Source: Candidatus Zixiibacteriota bacterium (GTDB lineage: Bacteria; Zixibacteria; MSB-5A5; GN15; FEB-12). Taken from it: a stretch of 40,460 bases of DNA. Each line of letters opens with the position of its first letter. Position 1 is the first letter of the stretch. The stretch covers positions 1-40,460 of the forward strand of contig JAGGTI010000014.1 of the NCBI GenBank assembly GCA_021163775.1. Reading direction: 5' to 3'. A program made the translations under genes and the position numbers. A model generated the notes under the pieces. That model searched no databases and had not been told where the DNA came from. It worked only from the letters and a program-made list of their open reading frames with translations. This document shows, piece after piece, positions 9,058-17,049 of the stretch.

Positions 9058-9318
9058 CATCATTACCAATCGGGAACATCGGTCAGAGGCAAAAGCCGGA
9101 TCGACAAACGAGGCAACTCAAAACTCAGAAAAACACTCTACATGCCGGCCTTGGTAGCGGTCAATCACAACCCGACCTTAATAAGATTCTACCAACGACT
9201 ACTCAACAACGGAAAACCAAAAAAACTGGCTCTGGTGGCCGCGATGAGAAAATTACTGCTTATCAGCAGAGCTATGCTGATTGCAAGAAAAACGTTTAAT
9301 CCACTAATTCAGCATTGA
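9058..9318 (+). pseudogene. IS110-family transposase, C-terminal remnant
   Basis: The frame from 9058 to the TGA at 9316-9318 reads SGTSVRGKSRIDKRGNS, then LRKTLYMPALVAVNHNP, FYQRLLNNGKPKKLALVA and MRKLLLISRAML. This is the typical end of IS110 transposases (Transposase_20 domain), which are DEDD-type recombinases. Only about 86 of ~340-400 residues remain. There is no start codon, and a TAA lies just upstream at 9055-9057. The break is 8 bases after the REP-like flank at 9036-9049. No IS ends could be identified. The family call is firm; the fragment cannot be functional. Confidence 0.85.
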
Positions 9319-9361
9319 CTTGAAAGACGGTATCCACTACCTGACAGTAGTTTGGGATCCC

Positions 9362-9693
9362 TTACTCCGTTTTCGAAGACCCCGTTGCTTCAATCGCATC
9401 GGCAATTTCCATGAGCCGATTGTTCGGGATCGCGGTCCAGCTCTCCACTTGATGGGCACCGTGCGCCCGACTCATAAGCGAGACGATCGCCGCCGTTTCT
9501 TCATCGGGGGCTTCATAGATATCCATGAAATCCCACTGCCCCAGCAAAGCATAGTGCGCCAGCCATTTCACTTTCGGACACCGCTCCCGGACTGCTTGGA
9601 GCCACTTGCTCTCTTCCCGGACTCGTCTCTTGAGTTTGGTAGCAACTTCGATGATGTTGGCGTCCTGGTGGTCATTAGGATAAACGTCTGCAT
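9362..9693 (-). pseudogene. GYD-domain protein gene with a frameshift
   Basis: Two frames together give one GYD-family protein of about 110 residues. The first frame starts at ATG 9693 with an excellent AAGGAGG (9706-9700, 6-base spacing) and reads MQTFILMT, the usual first strand of GYD proteins. The second frame, entered near 9664-9670, reads DANIIEVATKLKRRVREESK and later KWLAHYALLGQWDFMDIYEA and ESWTAIPNNRLMEIADAI, ending at TAA 9362-9364. A TAA blocks the second frame upstream, so a one-base indel separates the parts. GYD proteins are small ferredoxin-like proteins of unknown role. It may be a true pseudogene or an assembly error, since the rest is well conserved. Confidence 0.7.
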
Positions 9694-10078
9694 ATTAAAC
9701 CTCCTTGGAAGGCAGTTTCCTACTCCAGGCACACCGACGTGCCATGAGTGATATTTAGATGGCGTCTCGTAGAGGAATTAATCTTCGCGATATCACCGGT
9801 CACGTCCGATGAACATTAGTAATATAACAGAAAAGGCCGGTTTTTGCACGGGAAATCGGAAAGGGAATTATAGCCGCCTATTACAGTAGGTAACAATAGC
9901 TCCCATCCACAGTCTGTGCCTAGGTCTCGCGGTGCACGGATGTTAGTATCCCACCCAACGGGTGGGTTTTCTTCCGGGTCCGGATCACCACCCACCCGAC
10001 GCTTCACTTGACTTCGCTCTGGATGGGGTACCTATGTCTGTGCCGTCGGCGGCCTACAGCTTGATCAGAAAAATAACC
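9694..10078. other. Gene-free region with REP-like fragments
   Basis: No supported gene. It contains CTCGCGGTGCACGG (9926-9939), matching the repeat flanks at 9036 and 35667, and a CCCACCC/GGGTGGG palindrome at 9950-9966. Confidence 0.6.
9926..9966. repeat. REP-like flank plus GGGTGGG palindrome
   Basis: CTCGCGGTGCACGG at 9926-9939 differs from the copy at 9036-9049 at two positions. CCCACCC (9950-9956) and GGGTGGG (9960-9966) form a 7-bp stem with a 3-base loop. Confidence 0.6.
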
Positions 10079-10097
10079 CGACCGCTATTTGCGGTCG
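10070..10097 (-). terminator. Possible terminator overlapping the glycosyltransferase stop
   Basis: CGACCGC (10097-10091 on the minus strand) pairs with GCGGTCG (10085-10079) around a 5-base loop, followed by GGTTATTTTT. The stem includes the stop codon of the gene. Confidence 0.5.
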
Positions 10098-11296
10098 AGA
10101 AAAGTAAGGTACTCGCGCGCCCAGCGTTCACGAGGATGAAACTTCCGGGCGTGGGTGTGATACTTGCGACCCAAATCCTCACCGTCGATAGCCCCGCTCT
10201 TGACTTCCATTATCAGGTCGCGCAATTTCTGGACATCATCACTGGCAAACGCCAAGGCTCCACCAGCTTCTTTGAGTTCGCGAATAGCTTCGCCGTCTTT
10301 GGCCCCAAAAAGAATCGGCCGGCCCGAGGCCATATACTCGAACAGTTTGGCCGGGAACGTGCCCTGTGTGATCGGCACTTCACGGAGACTTTCGACCAAA
10401 ATATCCGAGGTCTTCAGGAAATATGGAATCGTCTCCAGCGGTTGCGCACCAATGAACGTGACATTGCGAAGGCCATAGTCACGCACCATACCTTCCAATG
10501 CCGAGCGCTTCTCGCCATCGCCAACAAAAATAAACTGCACATCGGGCTGGTCGGTGAGCTTACGAGCCGCTTCAATAATTGTCTCCAGCGAATGTGCCCA
10601 ACCGAGCGTGCCAGAATATACTACCAGAAACTTTTCTTCCCAGCCGAACTTCTTCCGGATCCCATTATGATCAGCAGTTACAAATTCCTCACCGTAGCCG
10701 GACTTGATCGCCGTCACTTTGTCTTCGTGGATTCCGAGCGTTTGCACATAGTCGGCGATACCATCAGTCGCCGCCACGATCTTGTCTGCCCGACGATACA
10801 AGCCATGCATCGCCTTTTTGAGCAGGCGTGTAAACAGCGACCTGTTGAGATTGCCAAAATCTTCACTCGACTCCGGTTGCAAGTCTCGGATTTCAATAAC
10901 AAAACGGCTTCGCTTAAGTTTGCTGATCAACCAACCTAACACCGGTGTATTAACCGGCGGAGTGGATGCCAGAACAATGTCGTAATTTGATTCCAGTCGC
11001 AACGAATTCATCAACGCCGTGAACAGGAAAGTGACAAAACCGATCATCCTTCTACCGGGATACTTGTTCGACGCCGGCAACACCCAACTACGGTAGACCT
11101 TAACGCCATCAAGTTCCTCGTTGTAGAATAATCGCCCCCGGTACTTTGGGGGTACGATGCCATCCGGGTAGTTCGGCATCGCGGTCAGAACCGAGACCTC
11201 ATGACCCTGACGCACGAAATACCGAGCGAACTCAAAAAGCCGCCGTACCGCTCCGCGTTCCGGCGGAAAATGTTGTGTCACAATAAGTATCTTCAT
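10085..11296 (-). CDS. GT4-family glycosyltransferase (WbuB-like)
   Basis: This 403-residue cytoplasmic or membrane-associated transferase probably adds a sugar to a surface polysaccharide precursor. The N-terminal Rossmann domain begins MKILIVTQHFPPERGA and includes STPPVNTPVLGW and EIRDLQPES, typical of WbuB-like enzymes. The C-terminal GT-B domain has VVYSGTLGWAHSLE, FVGDGEKR and KLFEYMASGRP with the donor-binding Glu. Length is normal. It is the last of the minus-strand genes from 18.6 kb down to here; a 136-base gap to the previous gene may hold its own promoter. Donor and acceptor cannot be told from sequence. Confidence 0.88.
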   Translation of the reverse strand: MKILIVTQHFPPERGAVRRLFEFARYFVRQGHEVSVLTAMPNYPDGIVPPKYRGRLFYNEELDGVKVYRSWVLPASNKYPGRRMIGFVTFLFTALMNSLRLESNYDIVLASTPPVNTPVLGWLISKLKRSRFVIEIRDLQPESSEDFGNLNRSLFTRLLKKAMHGLYRRADKIVAATDGIADYVQTLGIHEDKVTAIKSGYGEEFVTADHNGIRKKFGWEEKFLVVYSGTLGWAHSLETIIEAARKLTDQPDVQFIFVGDGEKRSALEGMVRDYGLRNVTFIGAQPLETIPYFLKTSDILVESLREVPITQGTFPAKLFEYMASGRPILFGAKDGEAIRELKEAGGALAFASDDVQKLRDLIMEVKSGAIDGEDLGRKYHTHARKFHPRERWAREYLTFLDRK

Positions 11297-11432
11297 ACCA
11301 CTACAATTTAATACTACCGACTTACAAGAAGATTTGCAAGCCTTTTATGGCGTATGGTAAACCCCGCGTCTGTCAACTTTGAACTTATTGCGGGACAACG
11401 AAATCGCAGTGATATCGGGAGCTAAAACAAGG

Positions 11433-11987
11433 TCAATCGGAAGCGATTGGAAAGGTCCGTACCGAGACCCAATTATGGTCGGCCACCGGCGAAATCAGGT
11501 CGATAGCTGAGACTTCAAATGACTCACTGGGAAGGTGTGAAGCTATCTGGTCTTTTACCAACATTACCCGATGGGGCGAAATCTCTTTGGCAACTGTCAC
11601 GTGGGGAATGAAGTCCTTGAACGGCAGGGGTTGATCTAACTGGACGTGAAGTTGGCGATAGAGGTTTATCAATTCATCGTTGGGAACAACACGCCAGTAA
11701 ATGATCGGAGTTTCGGGATAGAAATCACCCACCGATTCAAGCTTAACAGTCAGCGGTGACAACTGCCTTACTTCATTAGCAATAACGCCCGCAAAATCAC
11801 TGACTGGCAAAGTCGATTCCCAGGGGAAAACAAGCGTAATATGAGCCCCAACTATATCGTAATCGGGGTCAAACCGTTCACGTAGCGGAACCACAAATCG
11901 TTCCAACTGTTCTGGAACGTATATCACCACGGCATACTGCTTAAGACTGTTGGCGTCTATCTCCTGATGACTGTAAGTGTAGCCCAT
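11433..11987 (-). CDS. 2'-5' RNA ligase / 2H phosphoesterase family protein
   Basis: This 184-residue protein carries the two HxT motifs of the 2H phosphoesterase superfamily: His49-Ile-Thr51 in AHITLVFPW and His129-Val-Thr131 in FIPHVTVAKE. The spacing and length fit the LigT/ThpR-like group, which hydrolyses or forms 2',5'-phosphodiesters or cyclic phosphates. The physiological substrate is unknown. It follows the OmpA-like gene with a 19-base gap, so it is probably co-transcribed. No strong Shine-Dalgarno lies before ATG 11987, and the first ~17 residues precede the conserved fold, so translation could begin slightly later. Confidence 0.85.
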   Translation of the reverse strand: MGYTYSHQEIDANSLKQYAVVIYVPEQLERFVVPLRERFDPDYDIVGAHITLVFPWESTLPVSDFAGVIANEVRQLSPLTVKLESVGDFYPETPIIYWRVVPNDELINLYRQLHVQLDQPLPFKDFIPHVTVAKEISPHRVMLVKDQIASHLPSESFEVSAIDLISPVADHNWVSVRTFPIASD

Positions 11988-12006
11988 ATTTGATAGTTAA
12001 TCCCGC

Positions 12007-13479
12007 TTATTTGTAGAAAACAATCTGTATGCGACGGTTAAGGGCGCGACCTTTTGCGGTTTGATTGGAAGCCACAAAATCGGTTTCTCCTCGCCCGTAT
12101 GTTTTGATCCGTTCCGGTGCTATCCCCGAGTTGACCAGAATCCCTTTCACTCGATTGGCCCGTTTCTCAGACAGGGCACGATTCGCTGATGGCTGACCGA
12201 TATTGTCGGTATAACCATTGATATCCAGCCTAATATCCGTAACAAAGTTCAGCAGACTGGCCAATCTCTCAATACGTTTGCGATTGTGGGGATCAACCTC
12301 AAATGAACCGGAGGCGTAATCGATATTCAGAACCATCGGTTTCGACAGCATCGACAAATCAATACAACCGTGTCGGTCAACTTCCACCGCCACCAGCGTG
12401 TAAGGACAATCATCGAGTCCGTCCGGGACACCATCGTTGTCGGTGTCGATCGGACAACCGTTCTCATCGACAATCGCACCCACCGGATTGAAGGCACAAG
12501 TATCGGCAAAGTCGGGGACACCATCGAAATCAGAGTCAACCGGGCAACCGTGAATATCGACCAGATGGCGTGCCTCAACCAAAGTGCCGGGACAGTCATC
12601 AAGACCGTTAGGAACCCCATCGCGATCACCATCGCGCGGACAGCCCTGTCGATCAACATCTGCTCCCTTAGGGGTGTTGAGACAACTATCCAACCGATCT
12701 TCAACCCCATCGCCATCACTATCGCGCCGAGCTGAAAGTGAACGATCTACGGCAGTATCCGCAGGTTGTGACCAGGCATCATCGGATTGCCATGTGCGAC
12801 GGACATCAGCCCGCCCAAAATGAAAATAGAGTATCGCAGAACCACCCCAGGACAGCTTGTCACGCCTCTCGTTGATAGCCGTTTCGAACTCGGCTCCGGC
12901 TCCCGTCAAATAGTCAGCCGATGTGCTCAAGTGCAGTGAAATGCGATCGGATGGGCGCACCAGAATTCCGGCTGAACCGGATAAAAACAGTTCACTGGCC
13001 GAAAAATCAGTAGTCTCATTTTTGTCACTGCGAACGGTCATAGTCGTGTGCGTAGCCGGGTCAATCACCTTCCATATTGACAGGCCACCACCTAACCCGA
13101 ACGTCAGGTTCAAAAACCGCTGTGCATTAAACAGTTTATGATCAAACAGGAGGCCCAGCCGCGTTGTTTTGTATTCCAACGGGCTGTTGTTGTACAGATC
13201 ACCAACCGAGTCGATCAAGTCGACACCGGTATCGTTGGCCATAGTGTACACCTGATATGAAAAATTGAGTTGCCAACCACTGGAGAGCCGGTGCCCCAGG
13301 GTAAAACAAACCGGATTTTTTGAGTCAAAACTGAAAAAATCACCGCCACCCAATTCGGTCATACCACCACCCGCACCAAGCGCGAAACGGTACTCAGTTG
13401 CGGTTGCCCCCGAAACCAGCAGGGCCAGAATAAATATCACAGTCGTGATTCGCATGCCCCTACGGTGCGACGTTTTCAC
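12007..13479 (-). CDS. OmpA-family outer-membrane protein with TSP3 repeats
   Basis: The 490-residue protein has a signal peptide (TTVIFILALLVSGATA), an N-terminal beta-barrel-like region (about 25-215), four calcium-binding thrombospondin type 3 repeats (DSDGDGVEDRLD, DGDRDGVPNGLD, DSDFDGVPDFAD, DTDNDGVPDGLD), and a C-terminal OmpA domain with NGYTDNIGQPSANRALSEKR and RRIQIVFYK, which in this family binds peptidoglycan. It would link the outer membrane to the wall. The start is uncertain. The longest frame begins at a TTG (13527) inside the previous gene and is unlikely. GTG 13479 has AAGG 11 bases upstream and gives a good signal peptide; ATG 13455 is the alternative. It follows the SpoIID-like gene in the same operon. 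Confidence 0.88.
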   Translation of the reverse strand: MKTSHRRGMRITTVIFILALLVSGATATEYRFALGAGGGMTELGGGDFFSFDSKNPVCFTLGHRLSSGWQLNFSYQVYTMANDTGVDLIDSVGDLYNNSPLEYKTTRLGLLFDHKLFNAQRFLNLTFGLGGGLSIWKVIDPATHTTMTVRSDKNETTDFSASELFLSGSAGILVRPSDRISLHLSTSADYLTGAGAEFETAINERRDKLSWGGSAILYFHFGRADVRRTWQSDDAWSQPADTAVDRSLSARRDSDGDGVEDRLDSCLNTPKGADVDRQGCPRDGDRDGVPNGLDDCPGTLVEARHLVDIHGCPVDSDFDGVPDFADTCAFNPVGAIVDENGCPIDTDNDGVPDGLDDCPYTLVAVEVDRHGCIDLSMLSKPMVLNIDYASGSFEVDPHNRKRIERLASLLNFVTDIRLDINGYTDNIGQPSANRALSEKRANRVKGILVNSGIAPERIKTYGRGETDFVASNQTAKGRALNRRIQIVFYK

Positions 13480-13504
13480 CAGAAAATCAACCTTAACTAA
13501 TCGA

Positions 13505-14794
13505 CTAATATAATTTCTTGATATCAACTGCTGTGTAGTAATGGGTCAGGATACTGTCGCAGGACCAGCCATTTCGTGAATGCCCGATCGCTCCACACTG
13601 GCACATCCCTACCCCATGTCCGTATCCCTGACCCTGGAACGTCACCCGCACGATATTCTGACCCGAGTCGCGCTCAATATCAAGATCAAACCGATCGGAC
13701 GGCAAAATCAGGTCCGGGTTGGAAGTACGTCCTATCACCCAGCGGATACGATCTTTCTGAAAGCTGAATACATCAAGGTCAGTTCGCACCAGCAGTTTCC
13801 GCACCCTGCCACCAGCGGTGCGATCGACTATACTCAGATCAGTGATTTGCCCAATTCTCAAGTCACGACCTCGATCCGAGGCCAGATATTGCTCTATCCG
13901 CCCACGGAGTTGTTGCTCGGTAAAAGTTTCGCTCCAATTGTAATACTTTGACCACGAACAAGCCTCCTGATCATCTACCGACTTGAGATACGGAATATCC
14001 TTGCGATCCCATACGTCTGCGATATCATCGGTGCGACCACCACAGGTTGAGTGAAAGTAAGCGTTTATCAATTCGTCCTGGTACATTATCACCCGACCAG
14101 CGGTCTGGTCGATCGCTTTGTTGGCTAACTTGTTTTCGCCCGAAGCACCATCGTAGACCTGATCCATAATGCTCGATTTCACATCATAAGGTTCACCCGC
14201 GTACTGTTTCAAATGTGCCATAGCGTAAGTTCGGGCGGCTATCGCTTGAGCCTTGACCGCCTCCAGTTCGTATTCGGTTCGAGCGCCTATCTCCGGAGGT
14301 ACCACACCGCGGAGATAATCTTCCATATAAACGATATTTATCACCCGCACAACTTCACCCCGCGGCAACAAACGCATAATCCCACGATAGCGTCGCTTGT
14401 CAAACTTTACCCGATTGCCCACCCCCCGTGGTATGATATTAACCTCGTCCAACGCCTGACGAACAATGTCACCCTGATGGTTGCGCACCGTAAGATGATA
14501 CCCGACACACTGAATGGTGACTGGCTGGCTGGAGTAGAACACTTCCTGTTGACCGTCACGCAGGCATTCAATCGCAAACGACCCCTCCGAACCAATCTTG
14601 AGATCTTCGGCACTCTCCGTCAGCAGCACCCGCACAAACGGCACTCGGATAAACGATGTAACCGATTCTTCCTGCAATCCCGGCACCGTGCCACAACTCC
14701 AGACTAAAACCAGCAGGATCAATCCGGATAACAGGCGAACCAGGAGGCGGCTCATTCGTCTGATTGAAATCTTGTCATTTTCGTGGTGTGTCAC
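13505..14794 (-). CDS. SpoIID/LytB-domain lipoprotein
   Basis: The 429-residue protein has a hydrophobic leader ending LVWSCG, a probable lipobox with Cys34 (Trp at -2 is unusual). The SpoIID domain follows: EDYLRGVVPPEIG with the conserved Glu168 that is catalytic in SpoIID, EAVKAQAIAARTYA, HSTCGGRTDDIADVW and GYGHGVGMCQCGA. SpoIID is a lytic transglycosylase that cleaves stripped glycan strands and leaves anhydroMurNAc ends. The GTG start at 14794 is supported by AGAGGA just upstream and overlaps the AnmK stop as GTGA, a usual sign of translational coupling. Its position after nagZ and anmK fits a supply of substrates for them. Outer-membrane anchoring is inferred. Confidence 0.88.
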   Translation of the reverse strand: MTHHENDKISIRRMSRLLVRLLSGLILLVLVWSCGTVPGLQEESVTSFIRVPFVRVLLTESAEDLKIGSEGSFAIECLRDGQQEVFYSSQPVTIQCVGYHLTVRNHQGDIVRQALDEVNIIPRGVGNRVKFDKRRYRGIMRLLPRGEVVRVINIVYMEDYLRGVVPPEIGARTEYELEAVKAQAIAARTYAMAHLKQYAGEPYDVKSSIMDQVYDGASGENKLANKAIDQTAGRVIMYQDELINAYFHSTCGGRTDDIADVWDRKDIPYLKSVDDQEACSWSKYYNWSETFTEQQLRGRIEQYLASDRGRDLRIGQITDLSIVDRTAGGRVRKLLVRTDLDVFSFQKDRIRWVIGRTSNPDLILPSDRFDLDIERDSGQNIVRVTFQGQGYGHGVGMCQCGAIGHSRNGWSCDSILTHYYTAVDIKKLY

Positions 14795-15996
14795 CTGTTC
14801 CTCTTTCGCGGTGGTTGCGCTATCCGACCCAGAATCGGGTTCCGGTTCGACCGGTCGACCCTGTCAAAACAGGTCGGTAATTCTTCACTTCGCAGACAGG
14901 CTTCACCCATCACGGCGTAAGCCGAAGCTTCCACCAAATCAGGGTTGAACCCCAGCGCGGTTATAGAAACAACTCCAATTTTGTCAAACTGCTCTCGTAA
15001 CCGACGTATGAAAAATTTGTTATGTACACCGCCGCCGGTCAAATACAATTTGTGAAGTCGACTATCACGATCGATAAAAATTCTGATATGGTCAGCGATC
15101 GAAACTGCGGTCAATTCGGCTGTGGTCGCCAGTATATCGGATTTTGACAGTTTCAACTTCCGTCCCTGTTTGATAATACTCTCGGCCAGTTCGATTCCAA
15201 ATAGTTCCCGACCGGTCGAGACCGTAGTTCGATCGAGGAACGCCCCGCCGTAGAGCAGGGTCAGAAGCCGTTGCGATATACGTCCCTTTGAGGCCATACG
15301 ACCACCCCGGTCATACGCCACCCGAAACAGCTTTTGACAGATTATGTCAGAAAGACTGTTGCCCGGGCCGCAGTCAGATGCGGCTGGCAGTAAACGTGAG
15401 CGGGCAGGTGGGAAATAAAAGAAATTAGCAATGCCACCTATATTGACAATTAACCGTGATTCATCAGGGGACGAAAACAGCCTCTGCATAGCGGCGATTG
15501 TGATCGGTGCCCCTTCGCCTCCAAGCGCAATATCGGCTTGACGAAAATCACCCACTACCACCCGGTCAGTCAGGGCGGAGACTTGTTCCTGATTCCCTAT
15601 TTGGAGCGTTCCGCGCACCAATTGTCCGGTGATTTTTTTCGCCTGCGGAATATGTCGTACCGTCTGACCATGTGACGCAATGGCATCAATTCTTATCTCC
15701 TGCTTCCGCAAGTTACGTACAAATAATGCCGCGGTATGTCCACAGAACATACCCAGTGCTTGATCAAGGCGGATCAGATCATCGAGAGACGTTGTTTTTG
15801 AATCGGCTATATTCAAAATCAAACGGCGCAGATCAGCGGGGTATTTCCGCGTTCGTCCAGCCAGAAAACGGGTGCGATAGCGACCCCGCGAGCGATCAAT
15901 TTCAATCACCGCCAGATCCAGACCATCGGCCGATGTCCCGGAGTTGAGTCCGAGAACATTCATCCGCTTCTTTTTTAGTAACCGCGGTAGACTCAT
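14791..15996 (-). CDS. anmK: Anhydro-N-acetylmuramic acid kinase
   Basis: The 401-residue cytoplasmic enzyme hydrates and phosphorylates 1,6-anhydroMurNAc to MurNAc-6-phosphate in wall recycling. Family motifs are clear: GLNSGTSADGLDLA (phosphate loop), ASHGQTVRHIPQ, QIGNQEQVSALTDRVVVGDF, NIGGIANFFYFP and ASDCGPGNSLSD. It is slightly longer than E. coli AnmK (369). The start ATG 15996 lies one base after the NagZ stop; ATG 15963 (MNVLGLNSGTS) would start right at the fold and is a real alternative, as neither has a strong ribosome binding site. The stop overlaps the next start by four bases. Confidence 0.93.
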   Translation of the reverse strand: MSLPRLLKKKRMNVLGLNSGTSADGLDLAVIEIDRSRGRYRTRFLAGRTRKYPADLRRLILNIADSKTTSLDDLIRLDQALGMFCGHTAALFVRNLRKQEIRIDAIASHGQTVRHIPQAKKITGQLVRGTLQIGNQEQVSALTDRVVVGDFRQADIALGGEGAPITIAAMQRLFSSPDESRLIVNIGGIANFFYFPPARSRLLPAASDCGPGNSLSDIICQKLFRVAYDRGGRMASKGRISQRLLTLLYGGAFLDRTTVSTGRELFGIELAESIIKQGRKLKLSKSDILATTAELTAVSIADHIRIFIDRDSRLHKLYLTGGGVHNKFFIRRLREQFDKIGVVSITALGFNPDLVEASAYAVMGEACLRSEELPTCFDRVDRSNRNPILGRIAQPPRKRNR

Positions 15997-15997
15997 C

Positions 15998-16999
15998 TCA
16001 AACCACGACCGAATGCCTCAGCTTTAATTTAACTCCAGCAACTCGATCAAGCGATTCTCGCACCTGTTCTTTCGGGATATCGCCCGACTCTACCGCATCA
16101 CGGAAGTATTCGTATGCTTCCATCCCGGCCTCATAGCTGTTACAGAAAAGGAGCAGGTCGTGGCCCGCCATAAAAGCCGCCACCGCCCGCTCACCATAGG
16201 AACCGAGCGAATCAACCCCTTTCATTCCGGTCAAATCGTCGGTGATAATTGGCCCATCGAAATCAAGATTGCGACGGATCATCTCCGAACAGATTGTTTT
16301 TGAAGCGGTCGCTATGCGGTTGTCAATTTTATCTGCCAGCAGATGAGTGGTCATTATCAGATCGGCACCAACTTCGGTTCCGGCTAAAAACGGAACCATC
16401 TCACGCTGCTCCCATAGCACGCGGTCGTAATCAACAGTCGCCATCGCCTTGTGGGGATCAATCTTAGCCTCCCCCAGGCCGGGGAAATGTTTCAGACAAG
16501 ACAGCATCCGATGACTCTTGGCCACTCGGACCGAAGCTCGCACGAAGCGGCTCACACTCTGAGGATCACTCCCATAACAGCGCCCCGAGAGACACTGGTT
16601 ATCATCGTTGAGCGCAATATCAGCTACCGGGGCCAGATTTAGATTGATTCCAAGAGTGCTCATCAGGACTACAGCCCGAGCATAGTCCTCGGTAAAACCT
16701 TCAAGGTCATTGCGGGCCGCATAGTCAGCGGCGGCGGCATACTCCACCGGTGCCCCTTTTAACCGACAGCCAGGTCCACCTTCCTGATCAATCGCAATTA
16801 ACGGCGGCACATTTGTGATCCGCCGATTTATCAGCCGGATATTGTCGCGCGCCTGAGCGTGTGACGGACAATTTGCCTCAAACAGAATTATCCCACCAAT
16901 CTGCTCCGAGGCTAAAAAACGGAGAAATCTCTCCGGGGGCGTTTCGCCTTCGAAGGACATGACAAACAATTGGCCTATACGTTTGAGTATCTTTTCCAT
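15998..16999 (-). CDS. nagZ: Glycoside hydrolase family 3, NagZ-like beta-N-acetylglucosaminidase
   Basis: The 333-residue single-domain GH3 enzyme should remove GlcNAc from GlcNAc-anhydroMurNAc (peptides). Visible motifs: AIDQEGGPG (70-77), KHFPG at 170-174, the Asp181-Pro-His183 pair that supplies the NagZ-type general acid/base histidine, and ITDDLTGM with nucleophile Asp254. GLG replaces the common GHG after KHFPG. No signal peptide is seen, so it probably acts in the cytoplasm. It sits 50 bases after the diguanylate cyclase and one base before anmK. The pairing with anmK supports the recycling role over a general GH3 function. Confidence 0.9.
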   Translation of the reverse strand: MEKILKRIGQLFVMSFEGETPPERFLRFLASEQIGGIILFEANCPSHAQARDNIRLINRRITNVPPLIAIDQEGGPGCRLKGAPVEYAAAADYAARNDLEGFTEDYARAVVLMSTLGINLNLAPVADIALNDDNQCLSGRCYGSDPQSVSRFVRASVRVAKSHRMLSCLKHFPGLGEAKIDPHKAMATVDYDRVLWEQREMVPFLAGTEVGADLIMTTHLLADKIDNRIATASKTICSEMIRRNLDFDGPIITDDLTGMKGVDSLGSYGERAVAAFMAGHDLLLFCNSYEAGMEAYEYFRDAVESGDIPKEQVRESLDRVAGVKLKLRHSVVV

Positions 17000-17049
17000 A
17001 ATCGTTAGTCGCTGACGCGACCCTTTCTACGAACATAGTACGTCATTAT

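Noticed and set aside
9962-10939. A 325-residue open frame on the plus strand
   Set aside because: It lies mostly antisense to the clear glycosyltransferase gene, has no family likeness, and its composition mirrors the codon pattern of the true gene.
12303-12823. Plus-strand frames of 60-120 residues within the OmpA-like gene
   Set aside because: They are shadows of the low-complexity Asp/Gly codons of the TSP3 repeats.
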